Below, piece by piece: positions 32,735 through 42,411 of a stretch of DNA of 64,000 bases. Position 1 is the first letter of the stretch. The number at the start of each line of letters is the position of its first letter. The translations under genes and the position numbers were made by a program. This stretch comes from JBCBSZ01 sp039185015 (lineage in GTDB: Bacteria; Actinomycetota; Acidimicrobiia; Acidimicrobiales; Poriferisodalaceae). The stretch is from assembly GCA_039185015.1 (NCBI GenBank), contig JBCDAU010000025.1:16152-80151 (forward strand), written 5' to 3'. The notes beneath the pieces are model-generated. The model worked only from the letters and a program-made list of their open reading frames with translations, was not told the origin of the DNA and made no database searches.

Positions 32735-33706
32735 CTAGCGCACCTCGGGCCCCAGGAGGGTCGTGAACCGGTCGACGTCGACGTTCCCGCCCGACAGCGT
32801 CACGCCGACACGTCCGCCGGCCAGCTCGACCCGCCCGGCGAGCAGTGCGGCGAGGGCACACGCACCGCTCGGCTCGAGCACGACCCGGAGCCGCTCGAAG
32901 GCGAACCGCATGGCCGTTCGGATCTCGTCGTCGGAGACGAGGACGATCTCGTCGACGAGCCGGCTCATGACCGAGAAGGTCCCCAGTCCCGGCGAGGTGG
33001 TCTGCTGGCCGTCGGCGATGGTCCTCGGCGTGTCGATGGTGACGATCTCTCCGGCGGCGAGTGAGCGACGGGCGTCGTCGCCGGCCTCGGGCTCGACGCC
33101 GATGACCCGGATCGGGGCGCGCTGGGCCGCGGCGACGGTCGCACAGCCTGAGATGAGGCCGCCTCCGCCGACGCACACGACGAGCGCGTCGATCGGACCG
33201 GCGTCCGCGATCAGCTCCGCGGCGACGGTGCCCTGGCCGGCCATGACCTGTGGGTGGTCGAAGGGCGGGATGAGCGTGGCGCCGCGTTCCTCGGCGAGCG
33301 CCCCGCCGAGCGTCGTCCGCTCCTCGGCGTACCGGTCGTAGGTCACGACCTCGGCGCCGTACCCCCGGGTTGCCGCGAGCTTCGACGCGGGAGCGTCCTC
33401 CGGCATCAAGATCACGGACGGGATGTCGTGCAGGGCTGCGGCGAGCGCGACGGCCTGGGCGTGGTTGCCCGAGGAGTAGGCCGCCACGCCTCGGCTGCGC
33501 TGCTCGCCGGTCAACGAGGCCACGGTGTTGTAGGCGCCACGGAACTTGAACGAGCCCGTCCGCTGGAAGCCCTCGGCCTTCGCGAGGACGGTCGCACCGA
33601 CCGCGTCGTCGAGGGTCCGGCTGGTCAGGATCGGCGTGCGATGGGCGACGCCGTCGAGGCGGTGGGCAGCGCGGTCGACGTCATCGGACGAGAGGGGCAG
33701 TTCCAC
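32735..33706 (-). CDS. Threonine/serine dehydratase (PLP)
   Basis: 323 residues. PLP Lys54 lies in GSFKFRGAYN, the substrate loop is SSGNHAQAVA and the phosphate loop CVGGGGLISG. It lacks the C-terminal ACT-like regulatory domain of biosynthetic IlvA, so it is of the short catabolic type and makes 2-oxobutyrate or pyruvate. Serine racemase activity is possible for this group. It is followed by the aldolase gene. Confidence 0.9.
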   Translation of the reverse strand: MELPLSSDDVDRAAHRLDGVAHRTPILTSRTLDDAVGATVLAKAEGFQRTGSFKFRGAYNTVASLTGEQRSRGVAAYSSGNHAQAVALAAALHDIPSVILMPEDAPASKLAATRGYGAEVVTYDRYAEERTTLGGALAEERGATLIPPFDHPQVMAGQGTVAAELIADAGPIDALVVCVGGGGLISGCATVAAAQRAPIRVIGVEPEAGDDARRSLAAGEIVTIDTPRTIADGQQTTSPGLGTFSVMSRLVDEIVLVSDDEIRTAMRFAFERLRVVLEPSGACALAALLAGRVELAGGRVGVTLSGGNVDVDRFTTLLGPEVR

Positions 33707-33730
33707 GCCCCCACTCTCTCGCGAGTCGGC

Positions 33731-34714
33731 TCAGCCCACGCGGACACGTCGGGCCGACGATGCGGAGACGCCGAGGAGTCGGCGACGGGCCGCGGCGAAG
33801 CCGGCGGAGATCTGCGGGTGCATCCCGTAGCGCGCAGGTCGGCCGTGCCAGACGTGGAACGGCGCAGGTCGCCCGGTCGAGCGGACGGCGGCGCGGAGGC
33901 CGTTGACGGCGCTGGAGAGCTCATTGCTGCCGGGCAGGGCGTCCGGGGCGAGGCGGGAGACGTCGTCGCCGCTGAGCCGCGCTCCGGCGTGGTCGACCAG
34001 GAGGTCGAGCAGGGTGCGGGCCGCGGGACGCCGGAGCGCCGCTCGGTAGACCGCCTCGAACGCATCGACGGGAGCGTCGAGCCAGCTCCGTTGGGACTCG
34101 TCGAGCACCCAGGCGTCATCGACCGTGACGTCGACGGACTCGCCCAGCAGCTCGGGTTCGTCGAGGGACACGAACGCATCGACGAGCGCGCGGCGGATCG
34201 CTGTCGGGGTGGCGTCGGCGATGGCCTGGAGCGCGCCGGCGAGGTGCATGGCGACGAGGCCGTCGGCGATCGTGCCGGCCGCGACCGCCTCCGGCGCGGT
34301 CGTCTCCTTGGGGACCGACGGCACGAGCCCGATGGCGAGGTCGGCCGTGCCACCACCCTTGCGGAGGAGGTCGAGTGCCGCCTCGCGGCGCTCGGCTCCG
34401 AGGTCGACCAGCACGTCGGCCACCTCGGCGACCGTGCGGAGGTGGGCCGAGCCGCGACCCTCGGCCCCGAAGTCCACCTGCGCGGCCTGGACCATCGAGC
34501 GAAGATCCGCCCCGGTCCAACGGCTCCCGACATCGGCGACGAGCCGAGCTGCGATCTCGTCCGCGTCGGCACGGCTGAGGCGCGCGTCACCGATGACGTA
34601 GGCGAGCGCGTCCGCGCACGTCCACGTCCACGTCCACGAGGACAGATCGAGGTGCTCGAGGGCGTTGACCGCCCGATCCGGCAGCCCCGGTCCCCCTGCG
34701 ACCTCATGTCCCAT
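33731..34714 (-). CDS. Hypothetical Ala-rich protein
   Basis: About 327 residues if ATG 34714 is used; the start could be GTG 34753. The chain is helical and rich in Ala, with repeated short motifs (RTVAEVADVLVDLGAERREA, RRALVDAFVSLDE, FEAVYRAALRRPAARTLLD). Near the N-terminus three copies of TCCACG (34621-34638) encode WTWTWT. No membrane segment or catalytic motif is recognised. Confidence 0.55.
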   Translation of the reverse strand: MGHEVAGGPGLPDRAVNALEHLDLSSWTWTWTCADALAYVIGDARLSRADADEIAARLVADVGSRWTGADLRSMVQAAQVDFGAEGRGSAHLRTVAEVADVLVDLGAERREAALDLLRKGGGTADLAIGLVPSVPKETTAPEAVAAGTIADGLVAMHLAGALQAIADATPTAIRRALVDAFVSLDEPELLGESVDVTVDDAWVLDESQRSWLDAPVDAFEAVYRAALRRPAARTLLDLLVDHAGARLSGDDVSRLAPDALPGSNELSSAVNGLRAAVRSTGRPAPFHVWHGRPARYGMHPQISAGFAAARRRLLGVSASSARRVRVG

Positions 34715-34848
34715 GGGAGGGAGATCGGCAGTCCCGCGCAGGCCGCTTGACACACCAACCAATCAATCGGCCGGCAACACGGTCGCTCCGCCCAGGCGGC
34801 GAGCGTTCCTCAGAGGACGATCGAGCTGCCTCGGACCCCACCTGAGAA

Positions 34849-34884
34849 CAGCCTCGCTGCGACGTCCGAGCCGCAGCGAGGCTG
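34849..34884 (-). terminator. Terminator of the RND transporter gene
   Basis: CAGCCTCGCTGCG (34849-34861) pairs perfectly with CGCAGCGAGGCTG (34872-34884) over 13 bp with a 10-nt loop, 6 nt after the stop codon on the minus strand. Followed by a short U-containing stretch (UGUUCUC). Confidence 0.7.
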
Positions 34885-34890
34885 CCGAGG

Positions 34891-37653
34891 TCACGTCAGC
34901 TCCGGCCGCTTCATCAACCGACGTCCGACGTTCCGCGCCGGGGTGCGGAGCGCTTCGAGACCGAGGTAAAAGGCCGGGAACGAGATCAACACGAGTGCGG
35001 TCGAGCTCACGAGGCCGCCGATCAGCGTGAACCCCAGCGACTCCCAGAACGGATCGCTCAGCGACAGCGGCAACAGGCCCGCCACCGTCGTGATGGTGGT
35101 GGCCACCAGCGGCCGGAACCGCCGCTCGACCGCCTCGGAGATCGCCTCGCCGGGCGACGCGCCGCGTCGCCGCGCCTGGTTGGCGGCGTCCACGAGCAGG
35201 ATCGTGTTGTTGACCGCGACGCCGATCAGCGCGATGAACCCGACCGAGACCAGGAAGCTCAACGGGTTGTCCGTGACGGTCAGGATCGTGAAGACCCCGA
35301 GGAAGCTGAACGGGATCGCGAGGAAGATGAGCAGCGACTGGGCCAGCGAGCGGAACTGGATGGTGATGAGGACCAGCATCAGCGCCAGCGCCACCAGGCC
35401 GGCCACGCCGAGCGCGGCGAAGTCGTCCTGGTTGTCGGACTCGTCGCCGAAGTCGAAGCCCAGCGCGTCGCCGGCGAGGCCGCGGGCTTCGACCTCGTCG
35501 GAGCCGTAGCGGTCCTCGACGAAGGTCTGGGTCTCGTCCAGGTTGCTCGAGACCGCGTCGTCCGAGTCGTACTTGGCCCGCACCTCGACGTAGCGGCCGC
35601 CGTCGATCCGGGCGACGACGCCCTCGGTCGAGACCTGCGTGTCGACGATGGTGACGGTCTCGCCGCCCACGTCGAAGGACTGGCCGAGCAGGTCGGCGCT
35701 GATGTCCGACGCCAGCCCCTCGGCGGAGGCGAGGACGTCGGTCGAGGGTTCGGCGCCGATCTCGATCTGCGCCGCGAAGGGGAAGTCAGCCACCGGCGGA
35801 CCGTTCTCGGTCTGGCTGACCGACACCCGCACGCCTTCGAGCTCGGCCACCCGTTCCTCGATCCGTTCGACGAACTGGGGCGCCGTGGTGGAACGACTGT
35901 CGATGGGCGTGAGGTCGATGAAGGTCTCGGTCACCCGCTCGTTGCCGCGCACGTACTGGGATCGCACCAGCTCGTCACCGAGCTCCTCGAGGACGATCGC
36001 GTCGATCTCGTCGGCGATGCCCTGGGCCTCCTCGATCGACGTCCCGGGCGCGAAGTCGGCGCCGACGAACATCCCCGTCGCGTCCTTGCCCGACGGGAAC
36101 ACGCTGAAGCCAAGGTTCCCGGCCAGGCTGCCGCCGGTCATGATGGCCACCACGGCCACGAGGGCGAGCCCGAGCCCGGCGAAGAAGCCCCGTGCTCCAC
36201 GCCCTGCCGGGTAGCCCGCGAGGCGCCCGAGCGCGCGGGCCGCCTTCTTCTCCGCGGTGATGATCGGGTTCTTGGGAGCGTTGCCCCGGAGCAGGAACAC
36301 CCGGGCGAACAGCGGGATGAACACGATCGAGAACAGGAACGACATCAGCAGCGTGATGATCACCGTGATCGGGATCGGCCGGATGAACTCGCCGAGGATG
36401 CCGCCCACGAAGATGATGGGCGAGAACACCACGACCGTCGTGAGCGTGCCCGCGAACGAAGCCGAGCCGACCCGGTCGATCGCGGTGCGCACCACGCCCA
36501 CGGGTCGCTCGGGCTCGGACTCGTCGGGCTCGTCCCTGCTCGCATCGATCGACTCCGAGATCACGATGGCGTCGTCGACGAGCAGTCCGAGGGTCAGGAT
36601 CAGACCGAAGAGCGTGATGGTGTTGAGCGTGTAGCCGACGGTCCAGAGTCCGGCCAGGGCGCCCATGATCACGAGGCCCATGAAGCCCGCGGTCACGAGT
36701 GCGACGCGCCATCCGATCAGGAGCAGCGACACGATCGCGACGGCGATCAGCCCGGTGAGCAGGTTGCTGGTCAGCGAGGAGAGCTGCTGGCGGATGCCGG
36801 TGGCGAAATCGGCGGTCACCTCGGCATCGAACTCGTCGCCCAGCGGCGCGTCGGGAGCGTCGATGAGGCGCTCGACCCGATCGGTGAACTCCAACACGTC
36901 GAGGTCGGACCCCTCGGCCCGCACGATGCCGATGGCGACGGCGTCCTGGTAGCCGGCGCTGCTCAGCGCGACACGCGTGAACCGGGTGAGGCGCACCTCG
37001 CTCTCCCCGGTCTCGGGGTCGGCCAGCTCGGTCAACAGCTCGCGGACGACGGCGCTCTCGATCTCGCCGTCGGCAGCCAGGTAGGCGCTGAGGGCCTCGG
37101 CCTGGGCCTCGAGATCGGCGGGCGAGGTGCCGTCGGGGCCGACGATCGACACCAGGAGGTCGTACTCGCCGACGAACTGCGCAGCGTTGACCGAGCGGTA
37201 CACCACGATCGACTCGTCCGGGACGGGCACGTTCAGCGCCTCGATGCGGGCAGTGCCGTCCTCGGAGCTGATGTCGCTCTCGAACTCGACCACGACCACC
37301 ATCTCGTTCGGCCGAGACTCGGTGGTGGTCTCGACCACACCTTCGACCTCGGCGAAGGCGGCCTCCAACGGGCGGGCCAGCTCCTCGTCGAGACGCTCGG
37401 CGTCGTCGACGAAGAACTGCCCGCTGACGACGGCGATCGGCGTGTTGATCGGCGGGAAGCCCTCACGCGCCAGGCCCGGGCCGAAGGCATACGCCCCGAG
37501 CGCCACGACCACGATCAGCAAGGCGAGGGTGCGCTGCCAACGACGTGCCGCGGCGGCGGCGATGCCGGTGATGAACGACCCCCGTCCACCCCCGGGGGCG
37601 CGGACGGGTTCCGGGGGCGCGGCGTCGCCGGGACGTTCGAGCAGATCGGTCAT
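34891..37653 (-). CDS. RND-family efflux transporter (HAE1/AcrB-like)
   Basis: 920 residues from ATG 37653, with about 12 membrane helices in the order 1 + 6 + 5 around two large extracytoplasmic loops (about residues 65-330 and 555-745). The TM4 proton-relay pair is GLLVDDAIVISESID, as in AcrB. Later motifs are VGFIALIGVAVNNTILLVDAA and FRPLVATTITTVAGLLPL. It should export a drug, lipid or metal by proton exchange. No adapter or outer-membrane gene adjoins it, which is expected in an actinobacterium. A clear terminator follows. Confidence 0.88.
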   Translation of the reverse strand: MTDLLERPGDAAPPEPVRAPGGGRGSFITGIAAAAARRWQRTLALLIVVVALGAYAFGPGLAREGFPPINTPIAVVSGQFFVDDAERLDEELARPLEAAFAEVEGVVETTTESRPNEMVVVVEFESDISSEDGTARIEALNVPVPDESIVVYRSVNAAQFVGEYDLLVSIVGPDGTSPADLEAQAEALSAYLAADGEIESAVVRELLTELADPETGESEVRLTRFTRVALSSAGYQDAVAIGIVRAEGSDLDVLEFTDRVERLIDAPDAPLGDEFDAEVTADFATGIRQQLSSLTSNLLTGLIAVAIVSLLLIGWRVALVTAGFMGLVIMGALAGLWTVGYTLNTITLFGLILTLGLLVDDAIVISESIDASRDEPDESEPERPVGVVRTAIDRVGSASFAGTLTTVVVFSPIIFVGGILGEFIRPIPITVIITLLMSFLFSIVFIPLFARVFLLRGNAPKNPIITAEKKAARALGRLAGYPAGRGARGFFAGLGLALVAVVAIMTGGSLAGNLGFSVFPSGKDATGMFVGADFAPGTSIEEAQGIADEIDAIVLEELGDELVRSQYVRGNERVTETFIDLTPIDSRSTTAPQFVERIEERVAELEGVRVSVSQTENGPPVADFPFAAQIEIGAEPSTDVLASAEGLASDISADLLGQSFDVGGETVTIVDTQVSTEGVVARIDGGRYVEVRAKYDSDDAVSSNLDETQTFVEDRYGSDEVEARGLAGDALGFDFGDESDNQDDFAALGVAGLVALALMLVLITIQFRSLAQSLLIFLAIPFSFLGVFTILTVTDNPLSFLVSVGFIALIGVAVNNTILLVDAANQARRRGASPGEAISEAVERRFRPLVATTITTVAGLLPLSLSDPFWESLGFTLIGGLVSSTALVLISFPAFYLGLEALRTPARNVGRRLMKRPELT

Positions 37654-37799
37654 GGGGAGAGACCTCGGCAAGGGGGGCGAGCGGGGGCGATGGAGCGGGG
37701 ACTCCATCGGGACTTTCGACCTCCAGACTGCCACCGGATGCACCACGGACGATCCACCACGTGGCATCCGTCACAGGCGCCGCCGCTAGCGTCCAACTC

Positions 37800-38621
37800 G
37801 TGTCGCCCGAGGAGAGCCGTTTCGCCGCCGAGACCGCCATCACCCCGTCGGGGGACGGCCGGTGGGACGCCCGACTCTCCGCGGCGTGGACGATCGCAGA
37901 CGCCAGCAACGGTGGCTACGCCCTGTCCCCGGTCCTCCGCGCACTCCGGGAGCTCGCCGGCCATCCCGACCCCATCTCGGTCACGACCCACTTCCTGCGG
38001 CCCGGTCTCGGCGACACCGCGGCGACGGTCGAGGCCGAGCCGATCCGCTCCGGCCGCCGCACCGGCATCGCTCGGGGGCGGCTGGTCCAGGAAGGCTCGG
38101 TCAGGCTCGAGGTGACGGCCGCCTTCGCCGAGCTCGTCGGTGCCGGTGACGACGAGGGAAGTGCTCCGCGCATCGAGCTCCCCCCGCCGGACGTGCCCCC
38201 GCCCGAGGAGTGCGTCGACCGCTCGGAGCTCGCGCAGGGCGTGGACCTGCCGATCCTGTCGCGGGTCGAGGTCCGTCTGCGGCCGGATCTCGCCGAACCG
38301 GGAGCGGCCGGCGACGCGGTCATGGAGGGCTGGATCCGGTTCCGTGACGGTGCGGCGCCCGACACGATGTCGCTACCCCTCTTCTGCGATGCGTTCCCCC
38401 CGTCGCTGTACCCCTACGTGCGCGACATCGGCTGGGTGCCGACCGTCGAGCTCACCGTCCACCCGCGACGGCGCCCCGCTCCCGGATGGCTGCGGGCGAG
38501 CCTGCGTTGCGACGACCTGTCCGGCGGCCAGATGATCGAGAGCGGGGCGCTGTGGGACTCGACCGGGGCGCTCGTGGCCCGCAGCCGCCAGCTCGGGCTG
38601 CTGCTCTCGCAGCGTTCCTGA
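37800..38621 (+). CDS. Acyl-CoA thioesterase, TesB-like
   Basis: 273 residues. It has a double hot-dog layout: NGGYALSPVLRALRELAGHP and ISVTTHFLRPGLGDTA in the first half, DLPILSRVEVRLRPD and SLPLFCDAFPPSLYPYVRD in the second. The type (4HBT_3) hydrolyses acyl-CoA to free acid and CoA. Start is GTG 37800; GTG 37761 is also possible. It is divergent from the RND gene. Confidence 0.75.
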   Translation: MSPEESRFAAETAITPSGDGRWDARLSAAWTIADASNGGYALSPVLRALRELAGHPDPISVTTHFLRPGLGDTAATVEAEPIRSGRRTGIARGRLVQEGSVRLEVTAAFAELVGAGDDEGSAPRIELPPPDVPPPEECVDRSELAQGVDLPILSRVEVRLRPDLAEPGAAGDAVMEGWIRFRDGAAPDTMSLPLFCDAFPPSLYPYVRDIGWVPTVELTVHPRRRPAPGWLRASLRCDDLSGGQMIESGALWDSTGALVARSRQLGLLLSQRS

Positions 38622-38714
38622 CCCGGACGGGACCCCTGAGCCCGGTGCTCCGACCCCCTCCCGTGTCCTCGGAGCCGGCGCGCCTGCGGCCCGGCCGTGC
38701 TCGACTCGGGCTCG

Positions 38715-40712
38715 TCAGCGTCGTCGCCGGCCGGCGTACTCCTCGAACCAGCCCAGCGAGGACGGGTCGGCGAGCGATTCGGCGCTGGCGACCGACTCGA
38801 TGTCGGCGCCCTCGAGCAACCGCTTGACGGGTACCTCGAGCTTCTTGCCCGACAGCGTGCGGGGCACGACGGGGACGACCTCGATGCGGTCCGGCACGTG
38901 CCGCGGCGAGAGGTCGGTCCGGAGCCGGGTCCGGATGGCCGTGACCAGCTCGTCGTCGATCTCGCCACCGGCCGGGGGCTGGAGGAAGAGGAGGAGCTCG
39001 TCGTCCTGCGGGAGGTGCACGACGAGGCTGTCGGCGACCCCGATGAACGCCTCGACGGCGGTGTAGAAGTCGGCGGTGCCGAGCCGGACACCGCCGCGGT
39101 TCAGGGTGGCGTCGGAGCGGCCTGAGATGACGCACGCCCCGTCGTCGAGCACCGTGATCCAGTCGCCGTGGTGCCAGTGCCCGGGAAACCGCTCGAAGTA
39201 GGACGCCCGCAACCGACTCCCGTCGTCGTCGCCCCAGAACGCGACCGGCATCGACGGCATCGGCGCCGAGAGCACGAGCTCCCCCTGCTCCCCCGGGGCG
39301 CACTCGCTGCCGTCGGGCCGCAGCGCACGGACGTCGCATCCCGGGAACGAGCCGCTGATCTCGCCTGCTCGCACCGGCAGCATCGGCGTCATGCCGACGA
39401 ACGCGCTGCAGACGTCGGTCCCCCCGGAGATCGAGTTGATGAGCACGGAGCCGAGGACGTCGTGGAGCCACTCGAAGTCCTCGGCGGCGAGCGGAGCACC
39501 GGTCGAGCCGACCTGCCGGATGCGGCCCCGGGCGGGCGTGAGCTCGGCCTTGCGGCAGGCGGCCATGAACGGGGCCGACGCCCCGAACACCGTGACGTCC
39601 TCGTCGTCGGCGAGGTGCCACAAGGTCGTCAGGTCTGGGTGCCCCGGATCGCCGTCGAACAGGACCACCGTCGCGCCGACGAGCAGGCCGGAGACGAGGT
39701 AGTTCCACATCATCCAACCGGTCGTGGAGAACCAGCAGAAGCGCTCACCGGGCCCGAGGTCGTGGTGGTAGGCGAGCGACTTGGTGTGCTCGACGGTGAT
39801 CCCGCCGTGCCCGTGCACGATGGCCTTCGGGATGCCCGTGGTCCCCGAGCTGAACAGGACGTAGAGCGGATGGTCGGCGGGGACGGCGTCGAAGGTCGGC
39901 TCGCCGGGCGGATCGCCCGCGAGCAGCTCGCTCCAGTCGTCGGGGCCGGTGCCGAGGTAGCGGAGCGCGACCGTCGCCCGCAGCGTCGGCAGCGCCTCGC
40001 GGATGCGCTCGACCTCGGACGTCCGGTCGATCGTCTTGTCACCGTAGCGATAGCCGTCGACGGCGAGCAGGACGGTCGGCTCGACCTGACCGAGTCGCTG
40101 CGTGACCGCACCGGTGCCGAACTCGGGAGGGCAGCTCGCCCAGACCGCGCCGATGCTGGCGGTGGCGAGGAAGGCGACGAGCGTCTCGGTGATGTTCGGT
40201 GCGTAGGCGACCACGCGGTCGCCGCGCTCGACGCCGAGGCGGCGCAGTCCCCGGGCGCACCGGGCCACCTGGTCGGCCAGCTCGGCCCATGACGTGTCGA
40301 CCCCGTCCCGGGTCTGGCCCCGCTCGACGACGGCGACCTCGTCGGGAGCCACCGACGCGCGGGACAGGGCGTGCTCGGCGTAGTTCAGCTCGCCGCCGGT
40401 GAACCATCGCGCCTCGCCCGGGCGATCGCCGGTGAGGATCGAGCTCGGTGGCGCCGACCACCGGATGCCGAGCTCGTCGCAGACCGCGGCCCAGAACGCC
40501 GCGGGCTCGGCCGTCGACCACCGATGGAGCGACGCGGCGTCGGTGTGGCCGTGCCGCGCCGCGAACCGCCCGAGTCGCGACGACTCGACCTGCACGGGTT
40601 CTGGTCGCCAGAGCAGCCGGCCTCGGTTCTCGATCACGGCCATGAGCTTCGCAGGTGGCGCTCCGGCCAGCGGCGAGCCCGGCTCGGCGGACTCCGATGG
40701 GGACGTCTCCAT
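38715..40712 (-). CDS. Acetoacetyl-CoA synthetase
   Basis: 665 residues from ATG 40712, the usual length for acetoacetate-CoA ligase; a later ATG would truncate it. The AMP-binding motif is LFSSGTTGIPKAIVHGHGG, with later SISGGTDVCSAF, SDATLNRGGVRLG and the C-terminal LSGKKLEVPVKRLL carrying the catalytic Lys. It activates acetoacetate (or a related short beta-keto acid) with ATP and CoA. It is divergent from the Liv-type binding protein, with 167 bp between, so the two may share regulation. Confidence 0.88.
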   Translation of the reverse strand: METSPSESAEPGSPLAGAPPAKLMAVIENRGRLLWRPEPVQVESSRLGRFAARHGHTDAASLHRWSTAEPAAFWAAVCDELGIRWSAPPSSILTGDRPGEARWFTGGELNYAEHALSRASVAPDEVAVVERGQTRDGVDTSWAELADQVARCARGLRRLGVERGDRVVAYAPNITETLVAFLATASIGAVWASCPPEFGTGAVTQRLGQVEPTVLLAVDGYRYGDKTIDRTSEVERIREALPTLRATVALRYLGTGPDDWSELLAGDPPGEPTFDAVPADHPLYVLFSSGTTGIPKAIVHGHGGITVEHTKSLAYHHDLGPGERFCWFSTTGWMMWNYLVSGLLVGATVVLFDGDPGHPDLTTLWHLADDEDVTVFGASAPFMAACRKAELTPARGRIRQVGSTGAPLAAEDFEWLHDVLGSVLINSISGGTDVCSAFVGMTPMLPVRAGEISGSFPGCDVRALRPDGSECAPGEQGELVLSAPMPSMPVAFWGDDDGSRLRASYFERFPGHWHHGDWITVLDDGACVISGRSDATLNRGGVRLGTADFYTAVEAFIGVADSLVVHLPQDDELLLFLQPPAGGEIDDELVTAIRTRLRTDLSPRHVPDRIEVVPVVPRTLSGKKLEVPVKRLLEGADIESVASAESLADPSSLGWFEEYAGRRRR

Positions 40713-40879
40713 CCCAGCTGACGGGTGCCGTGGACCCGACCGCTGACCGTGTCCATCACGTGAACGGACCACGGGCTCCGAGCATTCGCCGTGAAATTGG
40801 ATAAGACTCTTTCCCCGGATCGCGCGATCTGACCCCGGATGCGGATCCGAAGCCCCATGGAGAGGGAAAGGAACAGCGA

Positions 40880-42268
40880 ATGCTGAAGACGAAGTGGCTG
40901 CGGCTGCTCGCGCTCCTGCTGGCGCTCGGCCTCGTGGCCGCCGCGTGCGGCGACAGCGACGACGACGACGCCGGCGACGATGCCTCGGCATCGGCATCGG
41001 CCTCCGAGCCGGCCGAGACCACCGAGGCCCCCGAAGAGACCGAGGCCCCGGCCGAGACCGAGGCTCCGGCCGAGACCGAGGCCCCGGCCGAGACCACCGA
41101 GGCTCCGGCCGGCGGTGGCGGCGCCGACGGCATCCTCCGATTCGGCGGCATCCTGCCGGAGACCGGCAGCCTCGCGTTCCTCGGCCCGCCCGAGTTCGCC
41201 GGCGCTGAGCTGGCCGAGCAGACCATCAACGAGGCCGGCGGCGTGCTCGGCGCCGACGTCGAGTGGCTCCCGGGTGACTCGGGCGACAACGGTGACGTGG
41301 CCAACGCCACCGTCGACCGCCTGCTCGCCGAGGACGTCGACGCCTTCATCGGTGCTGCGTCGTCCGGTGTGTCGCTGACCGTGATCGACAAGATCACCCA
41401 GGCCGGTGTGCTGCACTTCTCGCCTGCGAACACCTCGCCGGCGTTCACCACCTACGACGACAACGGGCTGTACTTCCGTACCGCTCCGTCCGACGTCGTG
41501 CAGGGTGCGGCCCTCGCCGACATCATGCTCGGTGACGGCGCCGAGACCGTGGCCTACCTGGTCCGCAACGACTCCTACGGCACGGGGCTCCTCGAGTTCT
41601 CGAAGGCGCCGTACGAGGCCGGCGGCGGCACCGTGGTGTACGAGGCGATCTACGACCCGGAGGCCGAGAACTTCGACGCCGAGATCGCGGCCCTCGTCGA
41701 GGCCGACCCGGATGCGGTCGTCCTCATCGCCTTCGCCGAGACCGCTGAGCTCATGGTGAGCCTGGTCGAGGCCGGCTACGGCCCGAGCGACGTGCTCGTG
41801 TACGGCACCGACGGCAACATGGGCAACTCGACCGCTCAGCTCGTGGACGACCCGACGATCTTCGCTGGCATGCGCGGCACCCTCCCGGGCGTCGACGTGG
41901 CCGGTGAGCTCGAGGAGTTCCGCGACTCGCTGCTCGCGATCGACCCCGAGCTGATCGACTTCTCGTACTCGGCCGAGACCTTCGACGCCATGATCGTCAC
42001 CGCCCTTGCCGCCGAGGCCGCCGGCAGTGACGATGCGACGGTCTTCGCTCCGTTCATCAACGACATCACGAAGGACGGCACCGTGTGCACGACCTTCGCC
42101 GAGTGCCGGGACCTCATCGCCGCCGGTGAGGACATCGACTACGACGGTGTCTCCGGCCCGCTGGAGTTCCAGGATGCGGGCGAGCCGACCCAGGCCTCGA
42201 TCCTCATCCTCGAGTTCGACGAGACCGGCACGATCTTCGTGGACGGCTCGGTCCAGGGCTCGATCTGA
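40880..42268 (+). CDS. livK: Branched-chain amino acid-type ABC substrate-binding lipoprotein
   Basis: 462 residues. Signal peptide with lipobox (LVAAAC, about Cys23), a repetitive Glu/Ala/Pro/Thr linker, then a Leu/Ile/Val-binding-protein-like fold: ILRFGGILPETGSLAFLGPP, then GAASSGVSLTVIDKITQAGV and SPANTSPAFTTY. The linker is longer than usual. GAGAGGGAAAGGA precedes the ATG. It converges on the livF gene, so its permease is encoded on the other strand. Substrate could be a branched-chain amino acid or another amphipathic acid. Confidence 0.9.
   Translation: MLKTKWLRLLALLLALGLVAAACGDSDDDDAGDDASASASASEPAETTEAPEETEAPAETEAPAETEAPAETTEAPAGGGGADGILRFGGILPETGSLAFLGPPEFAGAELAEQTINEAGGVLGADVEWLPGDSGDNGDVANATVDRLLAEDVDAFIGAASSGVSLTVIDKITQAGVLHFSPANTSPAFTTYDDNGLYFRTAPSDVVQGAALADIMLGDGAETVAYLVRNDSYGTGLLEFSKAPYEAGGGTVVYEAIYDPEAENFDAEIAALVEADPDAVVLIAFAETAELMVSLVEAGYGPSDVLVYGTDGNMGNSTAQLVDDPTIFAGMRGTLPGVDVAGELEEFRDSLLAIDPELIDFSYSAETFDAMIVTALAAEAAGSDDATVFAPFINDITKDGTVCTTFAECRDLIAAGEDIDYDGVSGPLEFQDAGEPTQASILILEFDETGTIFVDGSVQGSI
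41042..41095 (+). repeat. Three tandem 18-bp repeats in the binding-protein linker
   Basis: GAGGCCCCGGCCGAGACC occurs three times, with one C-to-T change in the middle copy, and each unit encodes EAPAET. A partial fourth unit follows. It could expand or contract by slippage. Confidence 0.8.
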
Positions 42269-42274
42269 TCCCTC

Positions 42275-42308
42275 GGTGATCGGGGCCGGTGATCCGGCTC
42301 CGATCACC
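42275..42308 (+). terminator. First hairpin after the binding-protein gene
   Basis: GGTGATCGGGGCCG (42275-42288) pairs with CGGCTCCGATCACC (42295-42308) with one G-U pair and a 6-nt loop, 6 nt after the stop codon. Confidence 0.6.
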
Positions 42309-42331
42309 GGATGATCTCGCAGAACACGACA

Positions 42332-42361
42332 GCGGCCCCGGTTCCTCGGAACCGGGGCCGC
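42332..42361. terminator. Second hairpin, perfect 14-bp stem, probably bidirectional
   Basis: GCGGCCCCGGTTCC (42332-42345) pairs perfectly with GGAACCGGGGCCGC (42348-42361) around a 2-nt loop. It lies between the convergent binding-protein and livF genes and can stop transcription from both sides. Confidence 0.7.
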
Positions 42362-42411
42362 TTCGCGTGTGAGGACTCGTCAGGGGCCGATCTCCCCCGG
42401 TCTGGACGCGT

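Noticed and set aside
34621..34638. Triple TCCACG repeat as a phase-variable tract
   Set aside because: Only three units, in frame, so slippage would add or remove WT pairs without switching the gene.
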